A DNA stretch of 64,000 nt. Source: Citrus sinensis. Taxonomy: Eukaryota > Streptophyta > Magnoliopsida > Sapindales > Rutaceae. Shown here piece by piece: positions 1-11,226 of this stretch (position 1 is its first letter; each line of letters begins with the position of its first letter). The stretch is taken from the NCBI RefSeq assembly GCF_022201045.2, contig NC_068557.1, positions 6,820,001-6,884,000 of the forward strand. Direction: 5' to 3'. The position numbers were made by a program, and so were the translations under genes. The notes beneath the pieces were generated by a model. That model was not told the origin of the DNA. It ran no database searches and saw only the letters and a list, made by a program, of their open reading frames with translations.

Positions 1-603
1 TAATAAAATTTATCAAATACATATGCTCTATTTTTATAGTTCACATAAACGTAATTTATTAAACTCATGAACCTTGTTCTAATTGAATTTTTCATTAACA
101 AAACAAAAGTGGATTATTCTATAATATACATCAACAACCCAACCTGATTCTAGATGATATAAATTATAATAAGATAAATCGGGTTTTTCAAATAAATAAA
201 TAAAAATTCAACAGATTCAAGGAATGTTTAAAAAGCAGCAGCTACCCCCCCCCCACAAAAAAAAAAAAGGAAGAAATTCTGAATGCTTCACTATATTTTA
301 ACCCAGTTGCTTTGAATGGATTCCGTGGAGTAACAAAATGCTAAAGAGAAAGAAATTCCACAACTGGAAAGTGTGTGTCTTAAACTCCCACATCGGACTT
401 GAGTCGTGATACACGTTGGAACTGATGGAGTGTGCAAGATGAAGTTAATTTATTCTTATCATATTAATTATCAATCTCTCCTTTTCTCTTACATGCCAGT
501 GTATGTTAGTTCGTTCAATTGATATGAAAGATTTAGAGTTCAAACTTTATTCACATCATCTCATATCTTAGTCTTAAATAAGTATAAATTCAACAAACAA
601 TGA
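1..603. other. AT-rich intergenic sequence, no gene seen
   Basis: No open frame with a recognisable domain is present on either strand. The stretch holds short homopolymer runs, including a C run followed by an A run near 245-270. A short piece near 385-400 (cccacatcgg) resembles a motif often met in plant LTR remnants, but it is too short to assign. Confidence 0.5.
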
Positions 604-867
604 TCCTGTATGGAATTAAGGTGTGTAGTTTTTTAAGCTACAACAACTGTTAAAAAAAATTGTAACTATAAAATAAAAGTTAATAATTGTAGTAAATATA
701 AATTTTAAATAATAATTTTGACAAAATTATTAGAGATATAATAAATTTTCTATGTTACAAGTAAAAAATTATTTCAACATATCTTCAAAACTACAACAGT
801 TAGTATTTACCAAACACTTTAGTGCTTAGCTTCTAAGCTACAACTGCTCAACTTCAATCCCAAACGT
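604..867 (-). repeat. MITE, family A, copy 1 (reverse orientation)
   Basis: This roughly 260-bp AT-rich non-coding repeat matches, in reverse complement, the copy at 23410-23674 and more weakly the one at 30790-31033. Shared blocks include 'taataattttgtcaaaatta', 'gtttggtaaatact' and 'ttaacttttattttata'. Its two ends are roughly inverted (agctacaacaac at one end, gcttctaagctacaactg at the other). It has no coding capacity. Size, inverted ends and copy number fit a MITE, perhaps hAT-type. The borders are approximate because I could not find an exact target-site duplication. Confidence 0.65.
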
Positions 868-1064
868 ACCTAATATTAAATAAATAAAATTTGGATACTA
901 CTTGCTGCGAATCTAAGAGTTGGCTAACCCGGGCCGCAGCCTGGGTAAGCTTTTTGAAAAAAAAAATAGTTGATTATAATTTATAAATTTTTCTTTATTA
1001 ATACTTATAAAAAAATAAAAATAAATTTAATAGCCCACCCCAAAAAATGGTGACTCATACAATT

Positions 1065-1353
1065 ATTTTTTTTTTTTGGGATAAACGCATAAATTTGTTT
1101 AAAAAAAAAAAAATTACAAAGAAATGAGGCTGCAACTCGGGTTAAGAAAATCTATACTTTGGCAAGCCCCATGCATGAATCCTCAAGCAAACTCTGAATA
1201 ACACTACTAGGTGGACTATCCCCCCCACCTATAAGCATCGCATGGCAATCCGATGTTCCCCAATTTATCAGTCACAGAATTCCCTTCTCGGTAAATATGA
1301 GTGCATTAATTGAAACATTGTGGGGCATCTCCGCCGTAGACAATACGTTGTAC
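1065..1353 (-). mobile_element. 5'-truncated LINE, 3' end of the RNase H region
   Basis: Read on the minus strand, the fragment encodes the end of a plant L1 RNase H-like domain (about HIYREGNSVTDKLGNIGLPC, then LLEDSCMGLAKV). It runs into an A-rich tail, seen as the T run at 1065-1077 on the plus strand. A 7-bp direct repeat, tacaatt, flanks it at 1058-1064 and 1354-1360 and fits a target-site duplication. The reading frame is broken by stops. It is a dead insertion: LINEs commonly insert 5'-truncated copies of this kind. It is a separate event from the LINE at 6131-12134. Confidence 0.7.
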
Positions 1354-1360
1354 TACAATT

Positions 1361-2451
1361 GAACCTGGAAAAGTCCAAAAGAATAACCATGAAAGCAAAC
1401 AGCTGCTTAGTGGGTAAAGTCTAAACCAAGGCCGCTATCTCCCTCATGATTCGAAGAACTCGGGTGACCGAGACTAAAGAAGGACAGATTGAAAAGCTGG
1501 CATTGGGTTCAAGTCCTTGGCATTATTTCATCACTTTTCATCTCATTTCTTATCTATTTGCAGATGATTTACACAAAGATAAAACATTTTATTGCCAAAT
1601 GGGAAATTTCCCAGTTCGCCACGTGGAAACAAAAATGATAAAAGACTAGCAAATCGCTGTCAATTAAATTTTACGAGAGAAGAGGGATGCAGGTCCAATG
1701 TCGCCCTAGAGTGTGAACAAAGCTAAAAAATGGAAACAAAAAAAACTATGGAAAGATAAAGAAGAAACGCCTTAATATTAACAGCCAACCAAAAATCTAT
1801 TTCTATTTCTTCACGTAGACTTATCATGTAAAGCAAGAAACCTGTCTTTCTTGGTGCTAAATCAGCAAGCTAGCTACAGCTTGCCCCTACTTCACTCAAT
1901 CCTGATTATTATTTTATATTTATATTTTATTTATTTTCTATATTTTAATTATCTAATTCCAGCCTTAACAAATCAAAGTTTGCCTTTTTGACGGAGTAAA
2001 AAAGACACAAAAACTACATTTATTCTCCTAGAAGTTGTCATACACAATATAAGCAAAATCCAAACGTAAGATCCAAGCAAACAAATACCCTTTTATTTTT
2101 TTCATTATTTTTTTTTCAATTTCTTTTTGTCTGCTTCTTTTAGTTTTACCCTTATTTCTCAAAATTATAGTATCTATGTTGATTTTTAAGTTAGCTTGCT
2201 CTCTTTTTCTCTTTCTCTTGAGTGCAATGTAGTGAAGAAGAAGAAGAAGAAGAAGAAGAAGAACAAGCACTGGCCATGAGGGGAACAAAGCTTTAGAAGA
2301 GACAAGTTGCTTTTAACCTTTGATCACTTTTAATTGTCCCATCTCTCTCTTCCTCTCTCTTTGTATACCTTTCTTCTTATAGATATATTTTATTTTGGAG
2401 TGAGCAGTAGTGGAGAGGAATCAGACAAAACAAAAGATCTATTATTGTGTA
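1361..2451. other. Upstream region of the NAC gene
   Basis: There is no gene here. It is the likely promoter and 5' leader of the NAC gene at 2489. It contains a (GAA)n microsatellite at 2234-2262, a CT-rich stretch at about 2341-2365 and an AT-rich TATA-like sequence near 2380-2395, plausible for a start of transcription shortly after. Near 1503 there is an isolated tRNA-like B-box (ggttcaagtcc) without a convincing A box at the right distance. Confidence 0.4.
2234..2262. repeat. (GAA)n microsatellite
   Basis: Nearly perfect trinucleotide run about 230 bp before the NAC start codon, probably in the promoter or leader. It is a potentially variable simple repeat. Confidence 0.9.
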
Positions 2452-2505
2452 ATGGGCATAAGAGGAAACCAAAGAAAGAATCATCATCATGACTTGGTGC
2501 AATGA
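2452..2505 (+). promoter_or_regulatory. Upstream ORF overlapping the NAC start codon
   Basis: An ATG at 2452 opens a 17-codon frame ([17 protein letters not shown]) that ends in TGA at 2503-2505, beyond the main ATG at 2489 and in another frame. If the transcript begins before 2452, ribosomes starting here could not reinitiate at the NAC start, so it would lower translation. The leader position is inferred from a TATA-like sequence upstream; no transcript evidence is available. Confidence 0.45.
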
Positions 2506-4255
2506 CTGCAGTGATGTGCAAACGATTGAGAGAATAAGCTCACCGCCATCATCCTCCACCAATAATAATAATAATAATAATAACAATACTTCTAATAGTA
2601 GTAGTAGTGCAAAAGCCAAAAATTGTTTGGTTAGATCTTGTCCTTCATGTGGTCATCAGATCAAATGTAACGAGCAGGTACGTGTAGTTATATATATAGT
2701 TGATTGCTTTACTATTGCACATTATATATATTCTGTAATCATTTTTGCACATTAATATATGGTTATTATGATTCGTTGGCCGTTTTTTAAGGCAAGGATT
2801 CATGATTTGCCGGGACTACCGGCTGGGGTGAAGTTCGATCCGACGGATCAAGAGCTTCTTGAGCATCTGGAAGCCAAGGTGAGGGCTGATGCTCGTAAAC
2901 TTCACCCTCTCATCGATGAGTTTATTCCTACGCTTGAAGGAGAGAATGGAATTTGCTACACACATCCTGAAAAATTACCTGGTAATTAAATTGAGTTTAA
3001 TTCTGATGAGCGAAATGTGTAAATTTTCTTTAATATCACGTGTATGTGGATTATTTATTTTATTTTTTCATATATATGACATGACAATATTTTATTAGTT
3101 GGTTGTTTATAGATCCATTGTATTGCTGGAGAAATTCTAAAACACATTAAAAGTAACATGTCAACCATACAATAAGTAAATGATGCAGAGACATGTGTAT
3201 TTATTTTGAAAAACCACAATGCAAGTGGTGGATATATTAAGTTCAATTACACGTATCATACATGCATTAATTAATTCGTCAGTACTATGAACTCTTGGTG
3301 AAGCAAAAAGCAGAGTGATGGTTCATTTTAATCCAACCACTGTGGTTCATATCATTAGGTTTTCTATTAATGTTAAGAGTTGGTTAATACTTAATAGTAG
3401 TATGTCATTTTAATCCAACCACTATAGTTTCTTAATTCAAAGATAATTGTGTAACCCCATTGCCCGTTAACACCCGATGAACTAATTAAATCACCGTTTG
3501 CCAACAAAGGAAACCCCAGCTAACCCTAATATGTCAGCTACAAAAGTCAAGAAAATACTCCATGTTCATGTATGCATACATATATATACATATACATACA
3601 TACAAAAAACACAGATATACAAATATTCTTTTCTTAATTTTAACATATAATGTGAATCGTCAATTAATGTTGTTATCCTCATATACATATGATGCACGCA
3701 GGAGTTTCCAAAGATGGCTTAATTCGGCACTTCTTTCATCGACCTTCGAAAGCATACACAACAGGGACCAGAAAAAGAAGAAAGGTGCATACAGACGAAC
3801 AAGGCGGCGAGACCCGGTGGCACAAAACAGGCAAGACAAGGCCAGTGTTCATCGGTGGCAAAGTGAAAGGTTACAAGAAAATTCTTGTGCTTTACACCAA
3901 CTATGGGAAGCAAAAAAAGCCTGAGAAAACAAACTGGGTGATGCATCAGTACCATCTTGGCGGCAATGAGGAAGAGAAAGATGGGGAGCTTGTGGTTTCT
4001 AAAGTGTTCTACCAAACACAGCCTAGACAATGTGGTAATTCCGTAATTAAGGATTCCTCTTCTCTTCCTCCAAAGTTTAATATTAATAAGGGACAAAGTG
4101 GCCTTGACGGCCTCAAAAATAATCCTGGGGTTGTTGATTATTATAATCCTCCTTTCATAGCTTTTGATCAAGGTGGTGGCCAAAATAGAGCAAGCCCTCC
4201 TCAGGCGCTGATTCCCCCCCATTTTGCAGCACATGATACTTCTTTTATTCCTTGA
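2489..4255 (+). CDS. NAC domain transcription factor, SND2/NAC073-like
   Basis: Three exons fit by frame and GT-AG borders: 2489-2677, 2792-2981 and 3702-4255. They join (phases 0 and 1) into 310 residues, close to the roughly 305 of Arabidopsis NAC073/SND2. The start [12 protein letters not shown] is the signature N-terminus of the NAC073/NAC010 (SND2/SND3) group. A short Cys-containing piece ([13 protein letters not shown]) follows, then the NAC domain from about residue 65 ([20 protein letters not shown]), with GVSKDG...[44 protein letters not shown] and [10 protein letters not shown]. The Asn run at about residues 29-37 is encoded by an AAT microsatellite. SND2 factors are nuclear activators of secondary-wall and cellulose genes in xylem and fibres, so that role is likely here. 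The C-terminal activation region is divergent. A uORF overlaps the start. Confidence 0.93.
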
Positions 4256-5662
4256 AAGAAAGGCCACTGCTTAACTAAAATGTGCAGGCATGCAGGCATG
4301 CAACGCCATGTAGTTACATATTGCCTCAATCATTGTGCAATATCTTATAATTAATAATGAATAAGTTAATACACAGTAGACATATAGATTCACTGAAGGC
4401 ACAAATGCATGTGAGGAGAATAAGGAAGATTCATTTAGTTGAAGAGTAGGTGTTAACAACTTTTTTTTTTTTGTAATTTTATTATGCAAGCTTTGTGCAG
4501 TGTCAAGAAGATATGTACATTTCACACGCTCATCATGTACTTTTGCTTGGCCGAGAGAATGTTAACCTTCAACTGTACAAAGATTATTCTTAGTTTCTTC
4601 TCATCATACTTTAATTTTACGCACTTTATAATGATATAAATGTGGTGTCACTTAATGAATAAGTATAACATGCTAACTTCTTTAATATTTGTTTCAACGT
4701 GAAAGCATATAACGATCGAGAACATATTATTCAAGACGCCGAATTTCTATATAATTTTTTAAGTTTTAGAAGTGTATATGTGTAATAGTAATTAAGAATC
4801 GTAGGAATGGACATCTAAAAGAACTGGTTGTATTTTGAGGAATCATGCACATTCCAGTGGGACATCAGTCATTAATATTTGAATAATCTGTTCCGTACCA
4901 ACAGAAATTTCAAGAGAATCCAGTCCCTAGAAGGCAAATGGGACATTAAAGCCCTCTTGTGCAACAGGTACGGCAAGTTCTTTATTGTTACAATGAAATG
5001 ATCAGCTTCCAAGCTGTTTTAACTTAAGACTGCTCAGAGAATTTAGTTTACACCACAAACTTTTGTGTCTTGTGCTGGTAGAGGAGTGTTTGGTGCCCAG
5101 CATTACATGGTATAAAAGTTCTGTTCAGCATTAAACTTATGCATACCTATGTTTGGCTGTGAATTACACTCGCATTGCATCGCATAACGCGAAAAAAATT
5201 ATGCGGCGAAACCCGCATTAACCAAACCCGCCGTGAGGGGGTCGGGTTTAAGCCGGTATGCATAAACATAACAAAAAAAAAAAAATTGTTTTAAAAAGCA
5301 CAGAGCCCCCCCTTTTTTTTTTAAAATTTCCAGCACCCTACCTTGAAGGCCATTGGTTCTTGATTTTGGCGACGAATCCATCACCGGAGCTTTGTTGCAC
5401 AATGCTTTCTCTGCGCACCATCATCTGCATCGCCTTCGCCGCATGAATTCAAGGACTGCTTTGCCGTGCGCTACACATGCTTCTCCATCGCTGTCATGTC
5501 GAAATTTTTGTTGCCTAAATCATTAAGCAAAATCTGCAAAATCAAAGATTATGTTTCTTTTTCTTCTAATTTGAATTTCTATATATATATAATCCCTCGG
5601 AGGTCGCAAAGGTTGGCAATTGATTTCAGTAAAATTATCATTATATTCTTCATTAATAAAAC
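4256..5662. other. Intergenic sequence after the NAC gene
   Basis: No supported gene. The first few hundred bases are the likely NAC 3' region. At about 5160-5480 lies a locally GC-richer patch with CpG-rich words (gcatcgcataacgcg, ccgccgtgaggg, gtgcgctacac) unlike its AT-rich surroundings. Short ORFs on both strands there lack any recognisable domain. It may be a decayed transposon or gene fragment. Confidence 0.4.
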
Positions 5663-5670
5663 TGTGCATT

Positions 5671-5893
5671 AACCAAAGTTGGTTGGTATGAATGTTTTGG
5701 CACTTTCACTCTTTAAAAGAGGTCAAAGGCTCAAGTCCTGCTCTCGTATATAGTCACTACTTTACCCCTTACGGGCCGACTCGGTGCGAGTATAGATTAG
5801 TCTGTGTTGTAGTACGGGCTTAAAGGTGCCTCCCACAGTTGGGGTCCACTCAAGACCACCTCGTGGTTCGGGCCAAAAAATAAAAAATAAGAT
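5671..5893 (+). mobile_element. Probable SINE (tRNA-related)
   Basis: A 223-bp unit is flanked by the perfect 8-bp direct repeat tgtgcatt (5663-5670 and 5894-5901). It has a pol III B-box-like motif (ggctcaagtcc; consensus GGTTCRANNCC) near 5726 and ends in an A-rich tail (about ccaaaaaataaaaaataa). The body shows the block 'ccttacgggccgactcggtg', resembling blocks I recall from plant SINEs. The A box is not obvious. There is no coding capacity. Size, tail, B box and target-site duplication together support a SINE, but membership of a named family is not established. Confidence 0.6.
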
Positions 5894-6355
5894 TGTGCAT
5901 TGCTAATTTGCTATTATTTTTGTTTTTCTTTTCTCCTTTAATTGTTAAAGTTTGTTGTTTTACTTTTGATAAACTTATTTTCACCAATTTATAATATTTT
6001 TTATTTATTCAAAAATCTTTGATTTTTTATATTATTTACAACAATAATATATCGAATTCATGGATTGTGAAAATATACTAGTGAAGTAATATTTCACTTT
6101 TAGAGATAAACAACAAATATCATTATGTTTTTTTTTTGGAAAAAAAAGTAAACATTTTCATTAATCACAACATCATTACACTTAAAACTTCTGCTAGTAT
6201 AGTTTCTAACCAGACAGCAAGAGTATTTCTTCCTAGAGCCAATTTGGCCAAGGAATGGAATGGGCACAAACATTACATTGTCTAGGGACAAATTTCACTT
6301 TAACATCCTGAAAACTTCTCATTTGATTCTAAATTTTTGAAATTGTCTAGAAGAT

Positions 6356-6880
6356 TTATGTTATGCTACCTGTGATATTGTTTACAAGCTCCACCACCTC
6401 TAAATAGTTTGACTCTATAATAACGGAAGATAAGCATGCTTCCCTTGCCACTTGCATACCCCATTGAACTGCTTCAGCTTCTACTATACTTACATTTCCC
6501 TTGTGTTGAGTCTGCTGAATTCCAGCTACTACTTTGCCTCTTGAGTCTTTGATCACAGCCCCCATCCCTGCCTTTTGATCTTTACTGCTTATGGATGGAT
6601 CTACATTTAATTTGAACACAACTTTGGGGGGGGGGGGGGGGGGGGGAGGGGGAGTCCACTTTATTTGCTTATCAGTTCTGGAGCTATCAATATAAGGCAT
6701 CTGCATCTTCCTTACTCTTTGATAGGCTTCTGTGATTGTTTCTGCCTTTGCTGTTGAAATTCTTAGGTCTATCTTATTTCTTTCAAAGATAAGCTTATTC
6801 CTTGAATACCAAATAACCCAACAATATGTGACCATAAGTTCGAGATCTAGTTTTCTTAGTTTAGAACTCATTTCCTGCAA
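6356..6880 (-). pseudogene. LINE RNase H-like domain
   Basis: A 174-residue frame with the plant L1 RNase H pattern: FKLNVDPSIS (usually NxDGA/S), GMGAVIKDSRGKVVAG, EAEAVQWGMQVA and SVIIESNYLEVVEL (usually ESD). A poly-Pro run encoded by a long homopolymer (G run on the plus strand at about 6627-6650) interrupts the linker. The Asp of the last motif has become Asn (ESN), so catalysis is doubtful even where the frame is intact. It is part of the LINE at 6131-12134. Confidence 0.85.
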
Positions 6881-6901
6881 GGTGCTGGAAATATCTTTGG
6901 T

Positions 6902-7270
6902 TTAGTCATTAAGCTTAGGGGCTGCAAAAGGGGCTTGAGACCAAATTTTCCTTGCTGCTTTACATTCCATGAGAGCATGCCAGATGGTTTCTACATTCCT
7001 CTTGCATCTTTGACAGATAGGCTCCTGCAAGATCTTTCGTTTCCAAAGATTTTTCACAGATGGCAGCAGGTTTTTTGCTGCCTTCCACATGGAAATTTTC
7101 ATCTTTTTCGGGAGCTCCAGCGACCATAAAACCTTCCATTGATTTGAGGAACTTGCTGTGCTACTAATGGCTTCGGCAAATCTGCCTTTGAGTGCCAGTT
7201 GATACCCAATTTTCACTTTTCCCTTTACTGTATCTAATCTTATGGAGGTATTCATAACCAATAATAACAT
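6902..7270 (-). pseudogene. LINE ORF2 zf-RVT region fused to RT remnant
   Basis: Reads KIGYQLALKGRF, WKVLWSLELPKKMKISMWKA, LPSVKNLWKR and CQRCKRNVETIWHALMEC, the zinc-binding region that follows the reverse transcriptase in plant L1 elements (Cys pattern CxxC...H...C). Its start comes from out-of-frame RT sequence: at about 7230 the frame jumps from an early RT segment (DNVIIGYEYLHKIR) directly to this region. The RT palm with its YADD box is missing. Confidence 0.85.
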
Positions 7271-7640
7271 TGTCCGTTATGAGCTTATTGGGTATGAATG
7301 CACTCTGCGTTGGGGATATAACATGGGAAAAGATTGGTTTCATCCTATTGGTAATTGCTTTGGCTATAATTCTGTATATAACATTGTAAAGATTGATTGG
7401 CCTAAAATCTGTGACTTTTTTTTAGCTTATCTACCTTAGGGATTAAAGCTATATAAGTATGATTAAGGGGGCCGAGCATACCTTGCTCATTCAAAAAGTG
7501 TAAACATGTTTCAATCACTCATTTTCGGACTGTCAGCTAGTGTTTTTGGTAAAAGACAGCATGCAATCCATCTAGTCCCGGGGCTTTCGTAGGGCACATC
7601 TGAGCCAGAGCTTCAGTAATTTCTTCTTGTGTGAATGGCT
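7250..7640 (-). pseudogene. LINE reverse transcriptase, N-terminal part only
   Basis: The minus strand encodes [38 protein letters not shown] and ISPTQSAFIPNKLITDNVII, which are the first blocks of a plant L1 reverse transcriptase, with several frameshifts between them. The sequence before this (upstream on the minus strand) continues beyond the solo LTR at 9101 and upward (SRVTPKMNVQLDE). The catalytic YADD block is absent. Confidence 0.8.
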
Positions 7641-9095
7641 TGATTAGTATTAAAAATTGTTTAATTATCAAGCGATAATATGTTATTTTATGCTTATGTT
7701 ATAATTTATATTTGTGTTTATGTAATATATTATGAATTATTAATTATGTTTTAAATATATTTAATTTTGTGTACTTTTATGTGTTTATTAGGAAAATTAT
7801 TAATTTCACGTACTTCGAGGCTCCAAACAGATAAACAGAGGTCAAATTTGGATTCCGGAGGTCCGAAAATCTTAAGATAAGATCAGTCAAGATCGGCTTA
7901 AAATTGGGCTTGTGTAAAAAAAGTTGACTTTTCCTGTTGACCGAGTACTGATTAGATGATGAAATGAGCTTACAATAGATATGAGTGCATGGGATAACTG
8001 ACAATCTTGACTAAATCTCAACCGTTCATGATTCAATGGCCATGATTGTGCCACGTGACAATGGTTGGTAAAGCAAGTTGGAGGATCCGAATCTTTGTAT
8101 TCGGGTCGACCCGATCCACCCATTAACCCGCCAAATCTCAACCATTCTTTGGACAAATCGGACGAGTCAAATGATGCCATGTGTGATGTTGACTTTTGAA
8201 GTTTGACCAGCCATTAGATCTTGATCTAAGGGTTGTGAGGAGCACATGCATGAAGCCTATGATGGACCGCAAAGCACTGGATTATGAATTTATTTTTCTA
8301 TAAATAGGGCCTCATTTTTATGTTTTAATCATCTCTCTATAACTCTCTTCTTCTCAAATTCTCTCCATCTCCTTGTAATCTTGATTTCCAGGTGTGTTTT
8401 TAATATTTTGTATAATTATTTTCATTAATAAAATTAGTTTTATTTCCAATTTTAGTTATTTTTATTTCTTTTAATTATAAGTAATTCAATTTTACTACTT
8501 CTTTTTATTTTAATTATGCTTAACTAAATAATATTAGTTAGGGGAAGGTGAAACTCCTAAGAAATAAATATGATTTAATCAAATTCTATGTTTAATTTTA
8601 TAAATTAAATTATTTTCTATTTAATTTTATACATGTTTTATATTTTGAAATTTTGATTTATTGTAGACAAACAAATGAATTTGGCACAATAAATTCTTAA
8701 GATCTTAATATAAGGCATGGTGAAATGGTATTTTGACTTATTGTAGACAAATTAAATTTTGGCACAATAAATACTTAATCCATCATAAATTTAAAGGGAA
8801 AATAATAATAATTTTTATAATTAATCTTTTGGGTAATAAATCTAAAACAAATTGGCAAAAAGAATTTATTAAGTTTTATTTATTTCTAAGAGTGGATCCA
8901 TAACCCTAACTAGTTCAATTCCATAGTTTCATTTAAATTAAGTTGTTTATATTCAAGTTTTAATTCCAATTTTTAGATAAAATAAAATAAACTAATTAAA
9001 TCTTTTCTCTGTGGATCGATCTCGGACTCACCGAATTATAATACAACAAGACACTCTTATACTTGGGAGTTAAAATTTACTTTTAAGTTGTGTCA
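7641..9095 (+). mobile_element. Solo LTR inserted in the LINE
   Basis: The unit begins TGATTAG, ends GTGTCA (TG...CA) and is flanked by the perfect 5-bp target duplication tggct at 7636-7640 and 9096-9100. Taking it out with one copy of tggct restores the LINE reading frame (LDE followed by [11 protein letters not shown]). It holds a TATA box (tataaata, 8299-8306) and a pyrimidine-rich presumed transcription start area after it. Near its end is the phrase gtggatcgatctcggactca, similar to LTR ends of some Ty3/gypsy elements. No internal coding region remains, so this is a solo LTR left by recombination. The superfamily is inferred only. Confidence 0.85.
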
Positions 9096-9804
9096 TGGCT
9101 CATCCAATTGAACATTCATTTTTGGAGTCACCCTAGAAGGTATATCTTGTATGGCAGCTTGAATTTGGCTCTGGCTTGGGTTGGAGGATGAGAACAACTC
9201 TTGGAAATACTTGCAGAATTCCTTTTCAACCTTATCTCGCTTATTTGTCTATTTCCCTTGAGAATCTTCAATCCCCCAGATTTTGTTCTTTCTCTTTCAG
9301 GCTGAAGATTCCAAATGGAAAAATTTTGTATTCTTGTCTCCTTCCCTTAGCCAGTTTTCTTTTGACCTCTGCTTCCAGTAGATCTCTTCATATATCAATA
9401 TATTGTTTATCTAGCTTTTAATTCTTCTGATTTCATCTCTATTTACCAAGTGGGGGTTATCTTGCTTTTTACTTTGCAGCTGCTTAATAAGTTCGTTTTG
9501 CTTTCTCTTTCTGTCATCAAACTCCTTTTTACTCCAGAGCTTCAGTTGAGCTAAAGAGATTTTAGCCACTTTTTAAAACTAATACACTGGGCTTTCCCAT
9601 CATTTTCACCCAATTTTCCCTATTCTTCTTTTACTATACTTTTGCAAGTTTCATAAGTGCTCTACATATCTTCATAGTAGTCTCGGGAAAAAAGATTTAC
9701 TTATATGCTTCACCACACTACCCTTTTCTTTGATTTCAAAAGCAATCGGACAATGATCCTCAATTTTCCATATTTTTTGCAACTGAATCCCAAAAATTCA
9801 TGCA

Positions 9805-10239
9805 CTAATCTTTACTGCATATGACTCTATCCAATCTTTCCTCTATGAATTGAGAGTCATATCTTCTATTCGACCACGTGAATGGATGCCCCTTATAACC
9901 CATGTCCATTAAATTACATTCATGTACAACCTCGCTAAAATCAGCCACTAAATACACATTTCTATCACTGCCTTCATTTTTCTCGTGCAAATGTATAATT
10001 TTGTTAAAGTCGCCAAAACAACATCACAGATAAGAAAATAAACTCGCTAACCTTTTCAACAACTTCCAAGTGTGATGCTTCTGGCTAGCTTCTGGGTGGC
10101 CATAAATTCTTATGCATCTCCACACTCTCCCCCATTCGTTGCACACAACCGCATCTATGTGATGGGCACTATATGAGGTTATGTTAACATTTACATTTGA
10201 ATTCCAAAATAAAGCTAGGCCTCCCCCTATTCTATGCAT
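9805..10239 (-). pseudogene. LINE AP-endonuclease domain fragment
   Basis: Two frames on the minus strand read GGGLALFWNSNVNVNI, WRCIRIYGHPEASQKHHTW and then FGDFNKIIH, VVHECNLMDMGYKGHPFTWS and ERLDRVICS. These are standard blocks of the endonuclease/exonuclease/phosphatase domain of plant L1 ORF2 (GDFN, the DLGF-like block, FTW, RLDR). A frameshift at about 10020 separates them. The domain nicks target DNA to prime reverse transcription, but this copy is broken. Confidence 0.85.
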
Positions 10240-11226
10240 ATGTCTACCACGAAGTAATTCTCAAAATTGAAATTTCTATATATTGAGTTAACATGCCTAG
10301 CCACCATTTTTGTTTCACAATAAAAGAAAATATGAGGCCGGTACATGTGGAGAATTTTTTTAACCGCCGGGATCCTCATTGTTGCCGGCTGGGCTAATTA
10401 TCAACTCCTATTGATGAATCTTCATCAATTGCCTCTAGGACCCTCTTTGCATCTTGCTATGTTTCTGCTAATGCCAGGTGAAGTGCTGTTTTGCTTGGGC
10501 TTAAGTTGTTGCACCAGTGAGACTGCTTGGATAGACTAAGCAGTCGTTTTCTTTTGTTGTCTAGGCTAGGCCAATTAATTTCATTGTTGGGCCTCTTGGC
10601 ACTTGTCAGTCCGATAACATATGCTCCTTCACACTTTATATTTCTGGCTTGTAGCTTCCATTTTCTACTTTTGGGCCTTACTTCAACTTTGTTTGGTCCA
10701 TTATCCATTTCTTCTTTATCTAATCCGGCATGCCCGTCATTTTCCTTGCTTGTGCTTTTTTATGTCATCAAATTTCCTTCATTCTCTTTTTCCATCCATT
10801 TCTCATTTCCCGCCCACATATTTTTTGTTTTAGGTTGGTTGTCATTACTAACTTTCGTAGCTGGTTTCTTACTGATTATTCTATCCTTGCTCTGACACTT
10901 CACTTGTAGGTTTTCCATTTCAGTCTCAGTCAGCATTAATTATTTGCTTTCAGCCCCTTGCTTCTAACTTTATCCTTTGGTTCTGCATTTGTACTTTTCT
11001 CCTTGCCCAATTGACTTGGATTTGGCCCATTTTGCCCAATCGGGTTGTGTTGAGCTTGTGATGACTTTAAGCAATTAGTTTATGTGACATTGGCTTTTGA
11101 TTCTCGGTTTACCTTTTCTCTGATTCGGTTATGCTTTACTCTTTTAGCTTGTGTTGTTGCTCGCATCCATCCACCGTATGGTAACTCTTCTTTTTATTGG
11201 CCCTTATACTTCAAACATTTTCTATA

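Noticed and set aside
1395..1515. Possible tRNA or SINE from a B-box (ggttcaagtcc near 1503) and an A-box-like gcttagtggg near 1406
   Set aside because: The boxes are about 100 bp apart, no cloverleaf can be drawn, and no tail or target duplication was seen.
2377..2619. Leucine-rich minus-strand ORF resembling a signal peptide
   Set aside because: Antisense of the AAT and CT repeats at the start of the NAC gene.
10527..10895. 122-residue hydrophobic plus-strand ORF
   Set aside because: It lies antisense within the LINE ORF2 region and shows no membrane-protein family pattern.
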